Assembly: GCA_030612385.1 (NCBI GenBank)
Contig: JAUWNZ010000039.1
Coordinates: 1 to 8,719 of the forward strand
DNA length: 8,719 nt
Direction: 5' to 3'
From: Pseudomonadota bacterium
GTDB taxonomy: Bacteria > Desulfobacterota > Syntrophia > Syntrophales > JADFWA01
Shown: piece by piece, positions 1-5,904 of the stretch
Numbering within the stretch: the first letter of the stretch is position 1
How the letters are laid out: the number at the start of each line of letters is the position of its first letter
Program-made: the position numbers and the translations under genes
Notes under the pieces: model-generated
The model's input: only the letters and a program-made list of their open reading frames with translations
Told to the model about the DNA's origin: nothing
Databases searched by the model: none

Positions 1-312
1 GTCCGTTTCAGGATTGAGAGCTCCGACTATATGAAGCTCTGTGGCGCCCATTTTTACCGCTTCTTCGGCTTTTTTGAGCACCTCTTGAATGCTCATAAGA
101 TATGCATCAGCGTCATCAGCGTCACGGTAGAAAGCGCAAAGAGGACATCTTGAGATGCATATATTGGTATAATTTATATGCCTGTTGACGACGAATGTCA
201 CAACGTTTCCATCTTTACGGTTGATGGAATCGGCAATCTCCCCAAGCTCATGGAGGTCCCGCTCAAAGAGTCCCGCAATCTTTTCAGGCGTCCAGTTTCC
301 CGTCAGTTCCAC
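1..312 (-). CDS. mqnE: Radical SAM menaquinone-biosynthesis enzyme, MqnE/MqnC/CofH group (5' part only)
   Basis: This is the N-terminal part of a radical SAM enzyme; it runs off the left edge after 104 codons. The iron-sulfur motif C-X3-C-X2-C is read as CISRCPLCAFYRD, preceded by NRHINYTN, a signature shared by aminofutalosine synthase (MqnE), cyclic dehypoxanthine futalosine synthase (MqnC) and CofH. The following TELHIVGALNPE resembles the HIVGG-type stretch of MqnE more than the LMQGG-type stretch of MqnC, so MqnE is preferred. In the futalosine pathway MqnE joins 3-(1-carboxyvinyloxy)benzoate to SAM; it is cytosolic. No ATG is available; the GTG at 312 lies 10 bases after a GGGGAAGG ribosome binding site and puts the first cysteine near residue 52, as expected. 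It follows the UbiA-type gene by 19 bases, so it is in the same operon. Family membership is firm; the exact member is not, because two thirds of the protein is outside the window. Confidence 0.82.
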   Translation of the reverse strand, partial: MELTGNWTPEKIAGLFERDLHELGEIADSINRKDGNVVTFVVNRHINYTNICISRCPLCAFYRDADDADAYLMSIQEVLKKAEEAVKMGATELHIVGALNPETD

Positions 313-331
313 TTTAACACTACCTTCCCCA

Positions 332-1183
332 TCAGGGGATTACCGGAAGCGCCACCAGGAAGAACATGGCGATGCCGATGAAGCCGTTTATGGTAAAAAA
401 GGCCATATTGATACGGGAAAAATCATGAGGCTTGATGATGAAATGTTCGCCGACCAGGAGCAGGGTAATGAAGACCATTCCGTAAAAATAGACCGGCGTC
501 AGGCGGGCAACCACCCCGACGGAAAAAAAACAGATAATGGTCAGTATATGAAAAAAGATGGAGATATAAAGCGCGTTCTTTATGCCGAATCTGGCCGGAA
601 TAGAATAAATGCCTTCTTTCCTGTCAAAATCATAATCAAGACAGCCATAGAGTATGTCAAAACCCGTCACCCAAAAGGCAACGCCTGCAAACAACCAGAA
701 AGGGGTCGCTTCAAAGACGGGTTTTATCGCCAACCATCCGGCAAGCGGGGCGATGCCATCCGCAATACCCAGAAAGATGTGCGTAAACCAGGTAAAACGC
801 TTGGCATAAGAGTAGGCCATGACAATGGCCAGGGCAACGGGTGAGAGACAGAATACGAGACGGTTCAGGTTGTAAGATGAGAAGACGAAGACTACGGCCC
901 AGAAGATGATAAACCAGCAGACCCACACGGGTGAAACCTTCCCGCTGGGCAGCGCCCTTTCTCTGGTGCGGGGATTTCTGGCATCTATCTTCATGTCCAC
1001 GAGGCGATTAAAGGCCATGGCCACGCTTCTCGCGCTGATCATGGCGATTAAGATCCAGAGGAGCTTGTCCCAGTCAGGGATGCCCCTCTGGGCAAGGAAT
1101 GCTCCCATAAAGGCGAAGGGAAGAGCAAAGACAGTGTGCTCAAACTTTATCATGTCAAGGGTGGTTTTTATTCGTCTAAACAC
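332..1183 (-). CDS. ubiA: UbiA-family polyprenyltransferase of menaquinone synthesis (MqnP-like)
   Basis: This is a complete 283-residue integral membrane prenyltransferase that attaches the polyprenyl tail to the aromatic precursor. Both aspartate-rich motifs that bind Mg-pyrophosphate are present: NRLVDMKIDARNPRT at residues 59-73 (D63, D67) and DYDFDRKEG from residue 183 (D183, D187). Between and after them are several hydrophobic membrane segments. The length matches the UbiA family (about 280-300). The GTG start at 1183 is supported by an AAGGAG ribosome binding site 10 bases upstream. It lies 45 bases after ubiX and 19 bases before the radical SAM gene. In futalosine-pathway organisms this role is also called MqnP. 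The operon context favours a menaquinone rather than a ubiquinone or heme O substrate; that part is inference. Confidence 0.92.
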   Translation of the reverse strand: MFRRIKTTLDMIKFEHTVFALPFAFMGAFLAQRGIPDWDKLLWILIAMISARSVAMAFNRLVDMKIDARNPRTRERALPSGKVSPVWVCWFIIFWAVVFVFSSYNLNRLVFCLSPVALAIVMAYSYAKRFTWFTHIFLGIADGIAPLAGWLAIKPVFEATPFWLFAGVAFWVTGFDILYGCLDYDFDRKEGIYSIPARFGIKNALYISIFFHILTIICFFSVGVVARLTPVYFYGMVFITLLLVGEHFIIKPHDFSRINMAFFTINGFIGIAMFFLVALPVIP

Positions 1184-1228
1184 TTGTGGTGTTCTCCTTG
1201 TTCAGGCTGAAGGCGCCTAATAGCCTAT

Positions 1229-1798
1229 CTATTCTCCCCACGGCTTGACAAGCTTGTGCTCTATGCCGAGGTGGTCCAAAATCCTGCCCACAACAAAGTC
1301 CACCATGTCCTGTATTTTTTCAGGCCTGTGATAAAAACCGGGCATGGCCGGCAGTATAGTCGCCCCGGCCCTGGCAAGACGAAGCATATTTTCAAGGTGA
1401 ATGGTGTTGAGAGGCGTTTCTCTCGGCACCAGAATCAAAGGCCTTTTCTCCTTCAACATCACATCCGCAGTGCGATGGATGATATTGTGCGCCAGACCTT
1501 GCGCAACAGCGGCAAGCGTGCCCATCGAACAGGGTATAATGACCATCGCCCCGGCCATGACACTCCCGCTGGCCACCGGAGCCCGCCAGTCATCCTCCCC
1601 ATAAATGGCTATCTCGGGCGGCAGCATCTCCGATATGGGTCTGCCGATCTCCCACTTCCATACCTTCTCCCCTACATTGCTTACAAGGCACCGGACGGAA
1701 AGTCCTTTTTTATATAAATACTCAATCAACGTCTTCGCATAAATGGCGCCGCTGGCGCCTGTAACGGCAAGGACACAATCTATTTTAGGAGTGTTCAC
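1229..1798 (-). CDS. ubiX: UbiX-family flavin prenyltransferase
   Basis: This enzyme prenylates FMN with dimethylallyl phosphate to give prFMN, the cofactor of its neighbour UbiD. From the GTG at 1798 the protein has 189 residues, the usual UbiX length. Visible motifs are the flavin-binding TGASG loop at residues 13-17, the SGSVMAGAMVIIPCSMGT segment with CSMGTLAAVAQG at 90-101, and the characteristic LILVPRETPL. The reading frame stays open upstream to a TTG at 1849, which would add 17 residues (MFLAYKANFSALSASSA). I reject that start because those residues are encoded by a 9-base tandem repeat and have no place in the family. Neither start has a clear ribosome binding site, which is odd. 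The gene lies between ubiD and ubiA in one operon, so decarboxylase and cofactor maker are expressed together. In futalosine-pathway organisms it is also called MqnM. Confidence 0.93.
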   Translation of the reverse strand: MNTPKIDCVLAVTGASGAIYAKTLIEYLYKKGLSVRCLVSNVGEKVWKWEIGRPISEMLPPEIAIYGEDDWRAPVASGSVMAGAMVIIPCSMGTLAAVAQGLAHNIIHRTADVMLKEKRPLILVPRETPLNTIHLENMLRLARAGATILPAMPGFYHRPEKIQDMVDFVVGRILDHLGIEHKLVKPWGE

Positions 1799-1823
1799 CG
1801 CGGAGCTCGCAGAGAGCGCAGAG
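1797..1823 (-). repeat. Three tandem 9-base units ending on the ubiX start codon
   Basis: Read on the minus strand the units are CTCTGCGCT, CTCTGCGAG and CTCCGCGGT, directly followed by GAAC. The last unit supplies the GT of the proposed GTG start of ubiX. I recall similar CTCTGCG-type tandem motifs scattered between genes in many bacterial genomes, but their function is unknown to me and I could not search for copies elsewhere. Confidence 0.7.
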
Positions 1824-1924
1824 AAATTAGCCTTGTAAGCCAAGAACAAGAACTAAAGTTGCTTTGCTCCAATTTTAAATTTTTTCTTTCAGAAGATGAA
1901 ATCATATCATTTCCCTTTTAAGGA

Positions 1925-1955
1925 GGTTCAAAGGTTAAGCTTTCAACCCTGAACC
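1925..1955. promoter_or_regulatory. Imperfect hairpin in the ubiD-ubiX gap
   Basis: The outer arms GGTTCA (1925-1930) and TGAACC (1950-1955) pair perfectly. Inner arms GGTT (1933-1936) and AACC (1945-1948) also pair, with an 8-base loop. It sits just after the ubiD stop on the minus strand and has no U-run, so it is not a clear terminator. It could be an mRNA-stability or processing element between ubiD and ubiX, or chance. Confidence 0.3.
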
Positions 1956-1968
1956 GTGAATGGTTACC

Positions 1969-3420
1969 TTATTTCTTGAGGCCCAGCTTTCCCCAAAGTT
2001 CATCTATCTTATCCTTCACAATGCTTGTCATCTCTATCACCGGCGGCCACTCCCTCTCAAAACCCTCACCTTTCCATTTTCGAGTGGCATCTATACCCAT
2101 CTTTGTTCCGAGAGAAGGCAGAGGCGAGGCATGATCCAGGACATCTACCGGACCCTCGACAAACGTAATATCTCTCTTCGGATCGATGTTGTTTCCCAAA
2201 CGCCATATCACCTCGGATACATCCTGAACATTTACATCCCTGTCAAAGACGACAACAATTTTGGTAAAGGACATTTGTCCCAGTCCCCAGACGGCCTGCA
2301 TGATCTTCTTCGCATGGCCTGGATAGCGCTTGTCTATGGAAATAAAGGCCATATTATGAAACACGCCTTCAAAAGGCAGGTTCATATCCACAATTTCAGG
2401 AAACTGCTTTTTTATCAGAGGCAAAAACAACCGTTCCGTCGCCTTGGCGAGATAACAATCCTCCTGGGGAGGTCTCCCAACGACGGTTGCCGGATAAATC
2501 AGATCTTTTCTGTGCGTGATGCAGGTAATATGGAAGACGGGGTAATCATCCGGAAGGGAATAGTAACCCGTATGATCGCCAAACGGCCCTTCCCTGCGTC
2601 TTTCACACGGTTCAACATAGCCTTCAAGGACAATCTGGGAATTCGCCGGAACCTCATGATCAATGGTAAGACACCTTACCAGTTCTACCGCCTCTCCCCG
2701 TAAAAAACCCGCGAAAAGCGCCTCGTCCATGTCCTCCGGCAGGGGTGCGGTGGCCGCATAGGTCATTACAGGATCGGGTCCGATGGCCACTGCCGCCTCC
2801 AGGCGACTTTCAAGCTCTTCCGCCACACGGTAATGTTGCGCGCCCCCCTTATGGATATGCCAGTGCATGCCCGTGGTTTTTTTGTCGTATACCTGCATCC
2901 GGTACATCCCCACATTGCGCACACGGGTTACAGGGTGTCTGGTAAAGACCAGCGGCAGTGTAATAAATGGGCCTCCATCCAGAGGCCAGCAGTGCAGTAC
3001 AGGAAATTTCCCCAAATCTGCTTCATCTCCCTTTAAGACTACCTCCTGACACGGGGCGCTCTTTACCACCTTTGGAAATATATTGCCCATACGTTTCAAC
3101 CTGGGCAGGAGCTTTAACTTCTTAATCAGGCTGTCCGGAGCTCCCATCTGAAGGAAGTCCGGAATCCTGTTTCCCAGTTCATTTAGATCATTAACGCCCA
3201 GGGCCATGCATACCCGTCCAAAGGAACCAAAGGCATTGGTCAGAACCGGCATATCGCAGCCTGTCACGTTTTCAAAGAGGAGGGCCGGTCCATGTTGTTT
3301 GGATACCCTGTCGGTAATCTCCGTAATTTCAAGATACGGGCTCACAGTCTCCTTTATGCGCAGGAGATTGTCTGTCCTTTCCAGGTCCTCCACAAACGCC
3401 TGTAAATCCCGATAAGCCAT
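1969..3420 (-). CDS. ubiD: UbiD-family prFMN-dependent decarboxylase of menaquinone synthesis (MqnL-like)
   Basis: This is a complete 483-residue UbiD-family decarboxylase, close to the family's usual 480-500. It uses the prenylated flavin made by UbiX; in this operon the likely substrate is a naphthoate carboxylate of the futalosine branch. Seen in the sequence are the prFMN/metal-binding stretch GMYRMQVYDKKTTGMHWHIH (residues 171-190), the EGPFGDHTGYY segment (277-287) with E277 and D282 where the family keeps catalytic acidic residues, and a C-terminal half with PLPSLGTKMGIDATRKW. The ATG at 3420 is preceded by AAGAGGG at short spacing. It is the first gene of the leftward operon, with a promoter at 3450-3478. 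UbiD paralogues also decarboxylate phenolic acids, but the ubiX-ubiA-radical SAM neighbours make menaquinone the best assignment. Confidence 0.93.
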   Translation of the reverse strand: MAYRDLQAFVEDLERTDNLLRIKETVSPYLEITEITDRVSKQHGPALLFENVTGCDMPVLTNAFGSFGRVCMALGVNDLNELGNRIPDFLQMGAPDSLIKKLKLLPRLKRMGNIFPKVVKSAPCQEVVLKGDEADLGKFPVLHCWPLDGGPFITLPLVFTRHPVTRVRNVGMYRMQVYDKKTTGMHWHIHKGGAQHYRVAEELESRLEAAVAIGPDPVMTYAATAPLPEDMDEALFAGFLRGEAVELVRCLTIDHEVPANSQIVLEGYVEPCERRREGPFGDHTGYYSLPDDYPVFHITCITHRKDLIYPATVVGRPPQEDCYLAKATERLFLPLIKKQFPEIVDMNLPFEGVFHNMAFISIDKRYPGHAKKIMQAVWGLGQMSFTKIVVVFDRDVNVQDVSEVIWRLGNNIDPKRDITFVEGPVDVLDHASPLPSLGTKMGIDATRKWKGEGFEREWPPVIEMTSIVKDKIDELWGKLGLKK

Positions 3421-3449
3421 AACCCTCTTACACTCACTAAAATATATTA

Positions 3450-3478
3450 ATTCTATACTAAATTCCGGTAAAAATCAA
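3450..3478 (-). promoter_or_regulatory. Predicted sigma70 promoter of the menaquinone operon
   Basis: On the minus strand TTGATT (3478-3473) and TAGAAT (3455-3450) are separated by 17 bases, matching 4/6 and 5/6 of the consensus hexamers. The predicted transcript would begin near 3443, leaving a leader of about 23 bases before the ubiD ATG. Inferred from sequence only. Confidence 0.55.
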
Positions 3479-3494
3479 AGTCATATTTACCAGC

Positions 3495-3523
3495 TTGCCA
3501 TTGGCCTCAGTTGATGGTAAATT
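3495..3523 (+). promoter_or_regulatory. Possible sigma70 promoter of recX
   Basis: TTGCCA (3495-3500, 5/6 to consensus) and TAAATT (3518-3523, 4/6) are 17 bases apart. A start near 3530 would leave a short leader ending in the GGAAAGG ribosome binding site of recX. It lies back to back with the menaquinone promoter. A TATACT at 3531 is also present but has no well-spaced -35 box. Confidence 0.35.
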
Positions 3524-3549
3524 TATTTTATATACTGGAAAGGATGGCA

Positions 3550-4056
3550 ATGGAGGAAGACATCCGGTTTGAAAAGGCAAAGCAGAGGGCCTTTAGGCTC
3601 CTGACTGTCAGGGCAAGGAGCAGGTTGGAGCTGCAGACAAGTCTGAAAGAAAAAGGTTTTGAAGAAGATATAGTGGAAAGGACCATGGCAAGGCTTATCG
3701 ATCTCGGGTATCTGGACGACCAGTCCTTCGCCGCCCAATATGCCCGTGATCTGGCTGTTAACAGACTCTTCGGAAACAAGAAGATTGAAGCGGCTCTTCT
3801 GACAAAAGGCATCGACCGGACGCTGATTGAACAGTCCATTGCTCAGGTCAGGAATGAGATAAGCGAAAGAGAGGCCATAAAGATGATCATAAAGAAAAGG
3901 ACCAAAGGTAAAAAGATTACCGGACTTGACGGGAAAGAAAAAGGAAGGCTATCCAGAAATCTGATGGGAAAAGGCTTCACTGCAGGATTAATCTTTGAGG
4001 AGCTTACATTGACATTGCAGGAAGAAGAATCATGTGGGCTGATGGGCAAAAGCTGA
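3550..4056 (+). CDS. recX: RecX-family regulator of RecA
   Basis: RecX proteins bind RecA filaments and restrain or tune recombination and the SOS response in the cytosol. From the ATG at 3550 the protein has 168 residues, within the family range. It shows the RecX pattern of repeated three-helix units: residues AKQRAFRLLTVRARSRLELQTSLKEKGF, then VERTMARLIDLGYLDDQSFAAQYARDL, then a third unit with KKIEAALLTKGIDRTLIEQSI, and a weaker basic C-terminal unit ending in FEELTLTL. The ATG at 3544 and a TTG at 3511 are alternative in-frame starts; 3550 is chosen because the GGAAAGG at 3537-3543 then has normal spacing. It usually follows recA, but here it stands alone, divergent from the menaquinone operon and followed by non-coding DNA. 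No LexA box was recognised. Confidence 0.88.
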   Translation: MEEDIRFEKAKQRAFRLLTVRARSRLELQTSLKEKGFEEDIVERTMARLIDLGYLDDQSFAAQYARDLAVNRLFGNKKIEAALLTKGIDRTLIEQSIAQVRNEISEREAIKMIIKKRTKGKKITGLDGKEKGRLSRNLMGKGFTAGLIFEELTLTLQEEESCGLMGKS

Positions 4057-4093
4057 CAATAGATCAGAGTATTAAAAAGATTTACAAACAGAC

Positions 4094-4113
4094 GGGGATT
4101 AATGGGGATTAAT
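4094..4113 (+). repeat. Tandem 10-base repeat
   Basis: GGGGATTAAT occurs twice in direct succession in the gap between recX and the formate dehydrogenase remnant (4057-4219). I see no gene in that gap. The function is unknown, and two copies may be a replication slip. Confidence 0.6.
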
Positions 4114-4219
4114 ATTGAGGCTGTTCTGAGTCATATTTTCGCCTGACTGGAGGCTATCTTTATGAGCCAAAGTGGTTGGTTCGATGAACAAATGGAGCTA
4201 TTCCTCTGCCACACTACTT

Positions 4220-4528
4220 CTATTCCTTCTCCTTCTCCGCATAGCCGGTAATCATGGAAACAAGATCGGCAAAAATGGTATGACCTGTGGTGGCCAGATA
4301 GATGTGGGCGATAAAGAAGGCGGCGAATATGATGGCCATGATGAAGTGGACAACGGCTATCATTTTCAGGCCGCCGATCATGGCTATAAAGGAGGCAAAA
4401 GATGCAGGGTACAGATACAGGATACCGCTTATCAGCAAAAGAGGCATCATACATAACATGAATTCAAAGTATGCCATCTTCTGGAGCGGATTAAATTTAT
4501 TCTCCTCGGGTAGGGATGCTGCTCGTTT
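4220..4528 (-). pseudogene. fdhC: Formate dehydrogenase cytochrome b subunit, C-terminal remnant
   Basis: Only the last ~102 codons survive, starting in frame just after a TAA at 4529-4531 and reading KRAASLPEENKFNPLQKMAY onward to ITGYAEKEKE. The opening KFNPLQK and the ending HIYLATTGHT..ITGYAE are typical of the membrane anchor (gamma) subunit of FdnI-type formate dehydrogenases, which holds two b hemes and passes electrons to menaquinone. Two hydrophobic segments remain. The histidines in VVHFI and IAHIY are 14 residues apart, the spacing I recall for two heme ligands of E. coli FdnI. The N-terminal half with the other heme ligands is gone. An ATG at 4477 could start an 85-residue piece, but nothing suggests it is used. 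The remnant is fused downstream of an fdhA fragment by deletion. Confidence 0.8.
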
Positions 4529-4565
4529 TTAAATATACAGTAAGCATAAAACCTCGCCTGAACAG

Positions 4566-4943
4566 GTATGCCTGGATAGATATCCTTTTTCCTTACAATG
4601 TAATGGGAAATTCGCTTTGTCGTACACTCTTCTTTAAAGTGTTTATTGTTTTCAATAATGTATTTAATCATACCGCCAAGAAAGGCGATGTCCGTGCCTG
4701 AACGGAGCGGCACGTGGAAATCGGACCTGGCGGATGTCCTGGAAAACTTGGGATCAACATGGATAATCGCCGCCCCTCTTTCTTCCCTGGCCTTTAAGAC
4801 CCATTTGAAGCAGATCGGGTGGTGTTCCGCTGCATTACTGCCCATAATTAAAGCACAATCTGTATTCTTGATATCAATCCAGTGATTGGTCATAGCTCCT
4901 CCAATCTTCAACCCGGCTGCATGAGCCCTTACCGGTCGTAAAT
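4566..4943 (-). pseudogene. fdhA: Formate dehydrogenase catalytic subunit (FdhA/FdnG-like), internal remnant
   Basis: This is an internal slice of the molybdopterin/tungstopterin catalytic subunit of a periplasmic formate dehydrogenase. The reading GGAMTNHWIDIKNTD, GSNAAEHHP, HVDPKFSRTSARSD, PLRSGTDIAFLGGMIKYIIE follows E. coli FdnG from just after its selenocysteine (residue 196) for about 100 residues, including the nucleotide-binding VDPxFxRT stretch. At its right end it abuts the insertion sequence. Near 4590-4620 the frame drifts: NKHFKEE is followed by unlike sequence, whereas shifting one base restores an ANFP...YIVR-like match to the family's YTNxPYIV, so an indel is likely. The rest of fdhA (around 700 residues) and the beta subunit are absent. 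An open frame (4447-4911) exists across the junction with fdhC but reads the fdhC part out of frame, so it is not a functional gene. Confidence 0.82.
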
Positions 4944-4944
4944 C

Positions 4945-4980
4945 GAATTTCCTATTGTTACAATACTCAGTTGGATCCTG
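4945..4980 (+). repeat. Left terminal inverted repeat of the insertion sequence
   Basis: It begins GAATTTCCTATTG and ends ACTCAGTTGGATCCTG. It pairs with the reverse complement of 7693-7729; the inner 16 bases differ at one position and the outer part has about eight differences including one gap. The exact outer tip is uncertain by a few bases. Confidence 0.8.
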
Positions 4981-5144
4981 TTATATCAAGTGGTTGAGTA
5001 ACTATTTATGCCATACTTTCTCATTTTTCAAAAGAGATTTTTCATTAAACAAAATATACGCGCGAAGCGTAGTAAATATATAACATGTTGAATCAACAGG
5101 CAATAATTAAAAGCTGTCCCGAATCTATCGGCGTAAAAAAGGTC

Positions 5145-5173
5145 TTGGCAAGTGCCTTTAATGTTGATAAAGT
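5145..5173 (+). promoter_or_regulatory. Predicted internal promoter of the transposase
   Basis: TTGGCA (5145-5150, 5/6 to consensus) and TAAAGT (5168-5173, 4/6) are 17 bases apart, and a TG one base upstream of the -10 (5165-5166) makes it an extended -10. The predicted transcription start near 5180 falls at or just after the left arm of the hairpin at 5164-5220, so a transcript from here would not fold the hairpin. Confidence 0.5.
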
Positions 5174-5220
5174 AATGCATAATATGGGATTATCTGTTTC
5201 AATGTGCATTACTTTATCAA
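5164..5220 (+). promoter_or_regulatory. Perfect 16-bp hairpin ending at the transposase ribosome binding site
   Basis: TTGATAAAGTAATGCA (5164-5179) is exactly complementary to TGCATTACTTTATCAA (5205-5220), with a 25-base loop. The right arm includes the first two bases of AAGGAG (5219-5224), the ribosome binding site for the ATG at 5230. There is no U-run, so it is not a terminator. Known insertion sequences such as IS10 and IS50 use hairpins in read-through RNA to block transposase translation, and this one is placed for the same role. It might instead be a binding palindrome for the ORF1 protein. Confidence 0.75.
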
Positions 5221-5229
5221 GGAGTCATT

Positions 5230-5904
5230 ATGACAGCCACTTCCAGGATCAACGAACAACTCACTGTCCTTTTTACAAAGCAACCTTGCTGGATGATCGA
5301 ACCACTCGCAACCGAACTGAAATATTCCATTCCATCGGTTCGCCGCTTCCTTACTGCAGTGGGATATTACAGCAGCTTCACTCACAACGGAAAGTGGTAT
5401 ACACTCTGCTCGATTCCCAGCTTCAATCGGGACGGACTCTGGTTCCACCACGAAATAGGCTTTTCCCGTGCAGGCAGCTTAACCAAAACGTTGATCGCTC
5501 TCACTGCAAACAGCCATGCGGGAGTAACTGCCGAACAATTAGGCGAAAAACTCCACTGCCGATGTCATACAATACTGGTTCAATTGTACAGGAAGAAAAA
5601 ATTGCAGCGCCAGAAGAGAGAACGCTCATTTATCTATCTCGCTGCCGATCCTCGTACTGTTGCCAGGCAACGCCAGGCTATATCCATGCAAAGTGCACAG
5701 ATACAACAATTACCAGCAGAAATTGCGGTCCTGGTTCTGGTGGAATTTATCCGCAATCCCAAATCTGGTTTTGCGCAGTTAGCCAGAGAGATCAAACGCA
5801 GCAGGAAAGTTACTGTCAAGATCGCACAAATAGAACAACTTTTCCAGCAGTATGCTTTAAAAAAAACGACGTTAATTGCGGGTCGGCCTCTTGGCGGGCA
5901 TTAA
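5230..5904 (+). CDS. Insertion sequence ORF1: winged-helix-like N-terminal part of the transposase
   Basis: Frame 1 of the element encodes 224 residues from the ATG at 5230, which has an excellent AAGGAG site 5 bases upstream. Residues of about 5-60 (EPLATELKYSIPSVRRFL followed by FTHNGKWYTL) and about 80-140 (TLIALTANSHAGVTAEQLGEKLH followed by RSFIYLAADP) each look like a helix-turn-helix with a wing, so this part probably binds the element ends. The C-terminal third is basic and alpha-helical. The stop at 5902-5904 comes 12 codons after an A8 run. A -1 shift there would join residue 212 to the ORF2 frame and give an 825-residue full transposase. The unshifted 224-residue product could act as a DNA-binding inhibitor, as InsA does in IS1; that is inference. 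Confidence 0.78.
   Translation: MTATSRINEQLTVLFTKQPCWMIEPLATELKYSIPSVRRFLTAVGYYSSFTHNGKWYTLCSIPSFNRDGLWFHHEIGFSRAGSLTKTLIALTANSHAGVTAEQLGEKLHCRCHTILVQLYRKKKLQRQKRERSFIYLAADPRTVARQRQAISMQSAQIQQLPAEIAVLVLVEFIRNPKSGFAQLAREIKRSRKVTVKIAQIEQLFQQYALKKTTLIAGRPLGGH
5859..5867 (+). promoter_or_regulatory. A8-C slippery site for -1 frameshifting between ORF1 and ORF2
   Basis: Eight A bases (5859-5866) follow TTT and precede C. In the ORF1 frame they are read TTA AAA AAA ACG; slipping back one base over the two lysine codons gives AAA AAA AAC and continues in ORF2 as NDVNCGSASW. The A AAA AAA C pattern is the classic slippery type of two-frame insertion sequences. ORF2 has no good start codon or ribosome binding site of its own nearby. 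A single-base loss in an originally continuous gene is the alternative. Confidence 0.65.

Noticed and set aside
185..844. 219-residue open frame on the plus strand
   Set aside because: It is antisense to the UbiA-type gene, whose conserved aspartate motifs fix the real strand; no family features.
1960..2703. 247-residue open frame on the plus strand, with AAGGAGGTT about 30 bases upstream
   Set aside because: It is antisense to ubiD, which is clearly real; the Shine-Dalgarno-like string is too far from the start.
4447..4911. 154-residue intact gene on the minus strand
   Set aside because: Only its first two thirds match FdhA; the rest reads the fdhC remnant out of frame, so it is a chance open frame across a deletion.
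5057..5071. TACGC/GCGTA mini-hairpin in the insertion sequence leader
   Set aside because: A five-base stem with no U-run or context; likely chance.
5085..5200. Start of the transposase ORF2 at the ATG at 5085
   Set aside because: It lies upstream of the hairpin without a ribosome binding site, and the overlap with ORF1 reads as shadow text; the frameshift fusion is a better model.
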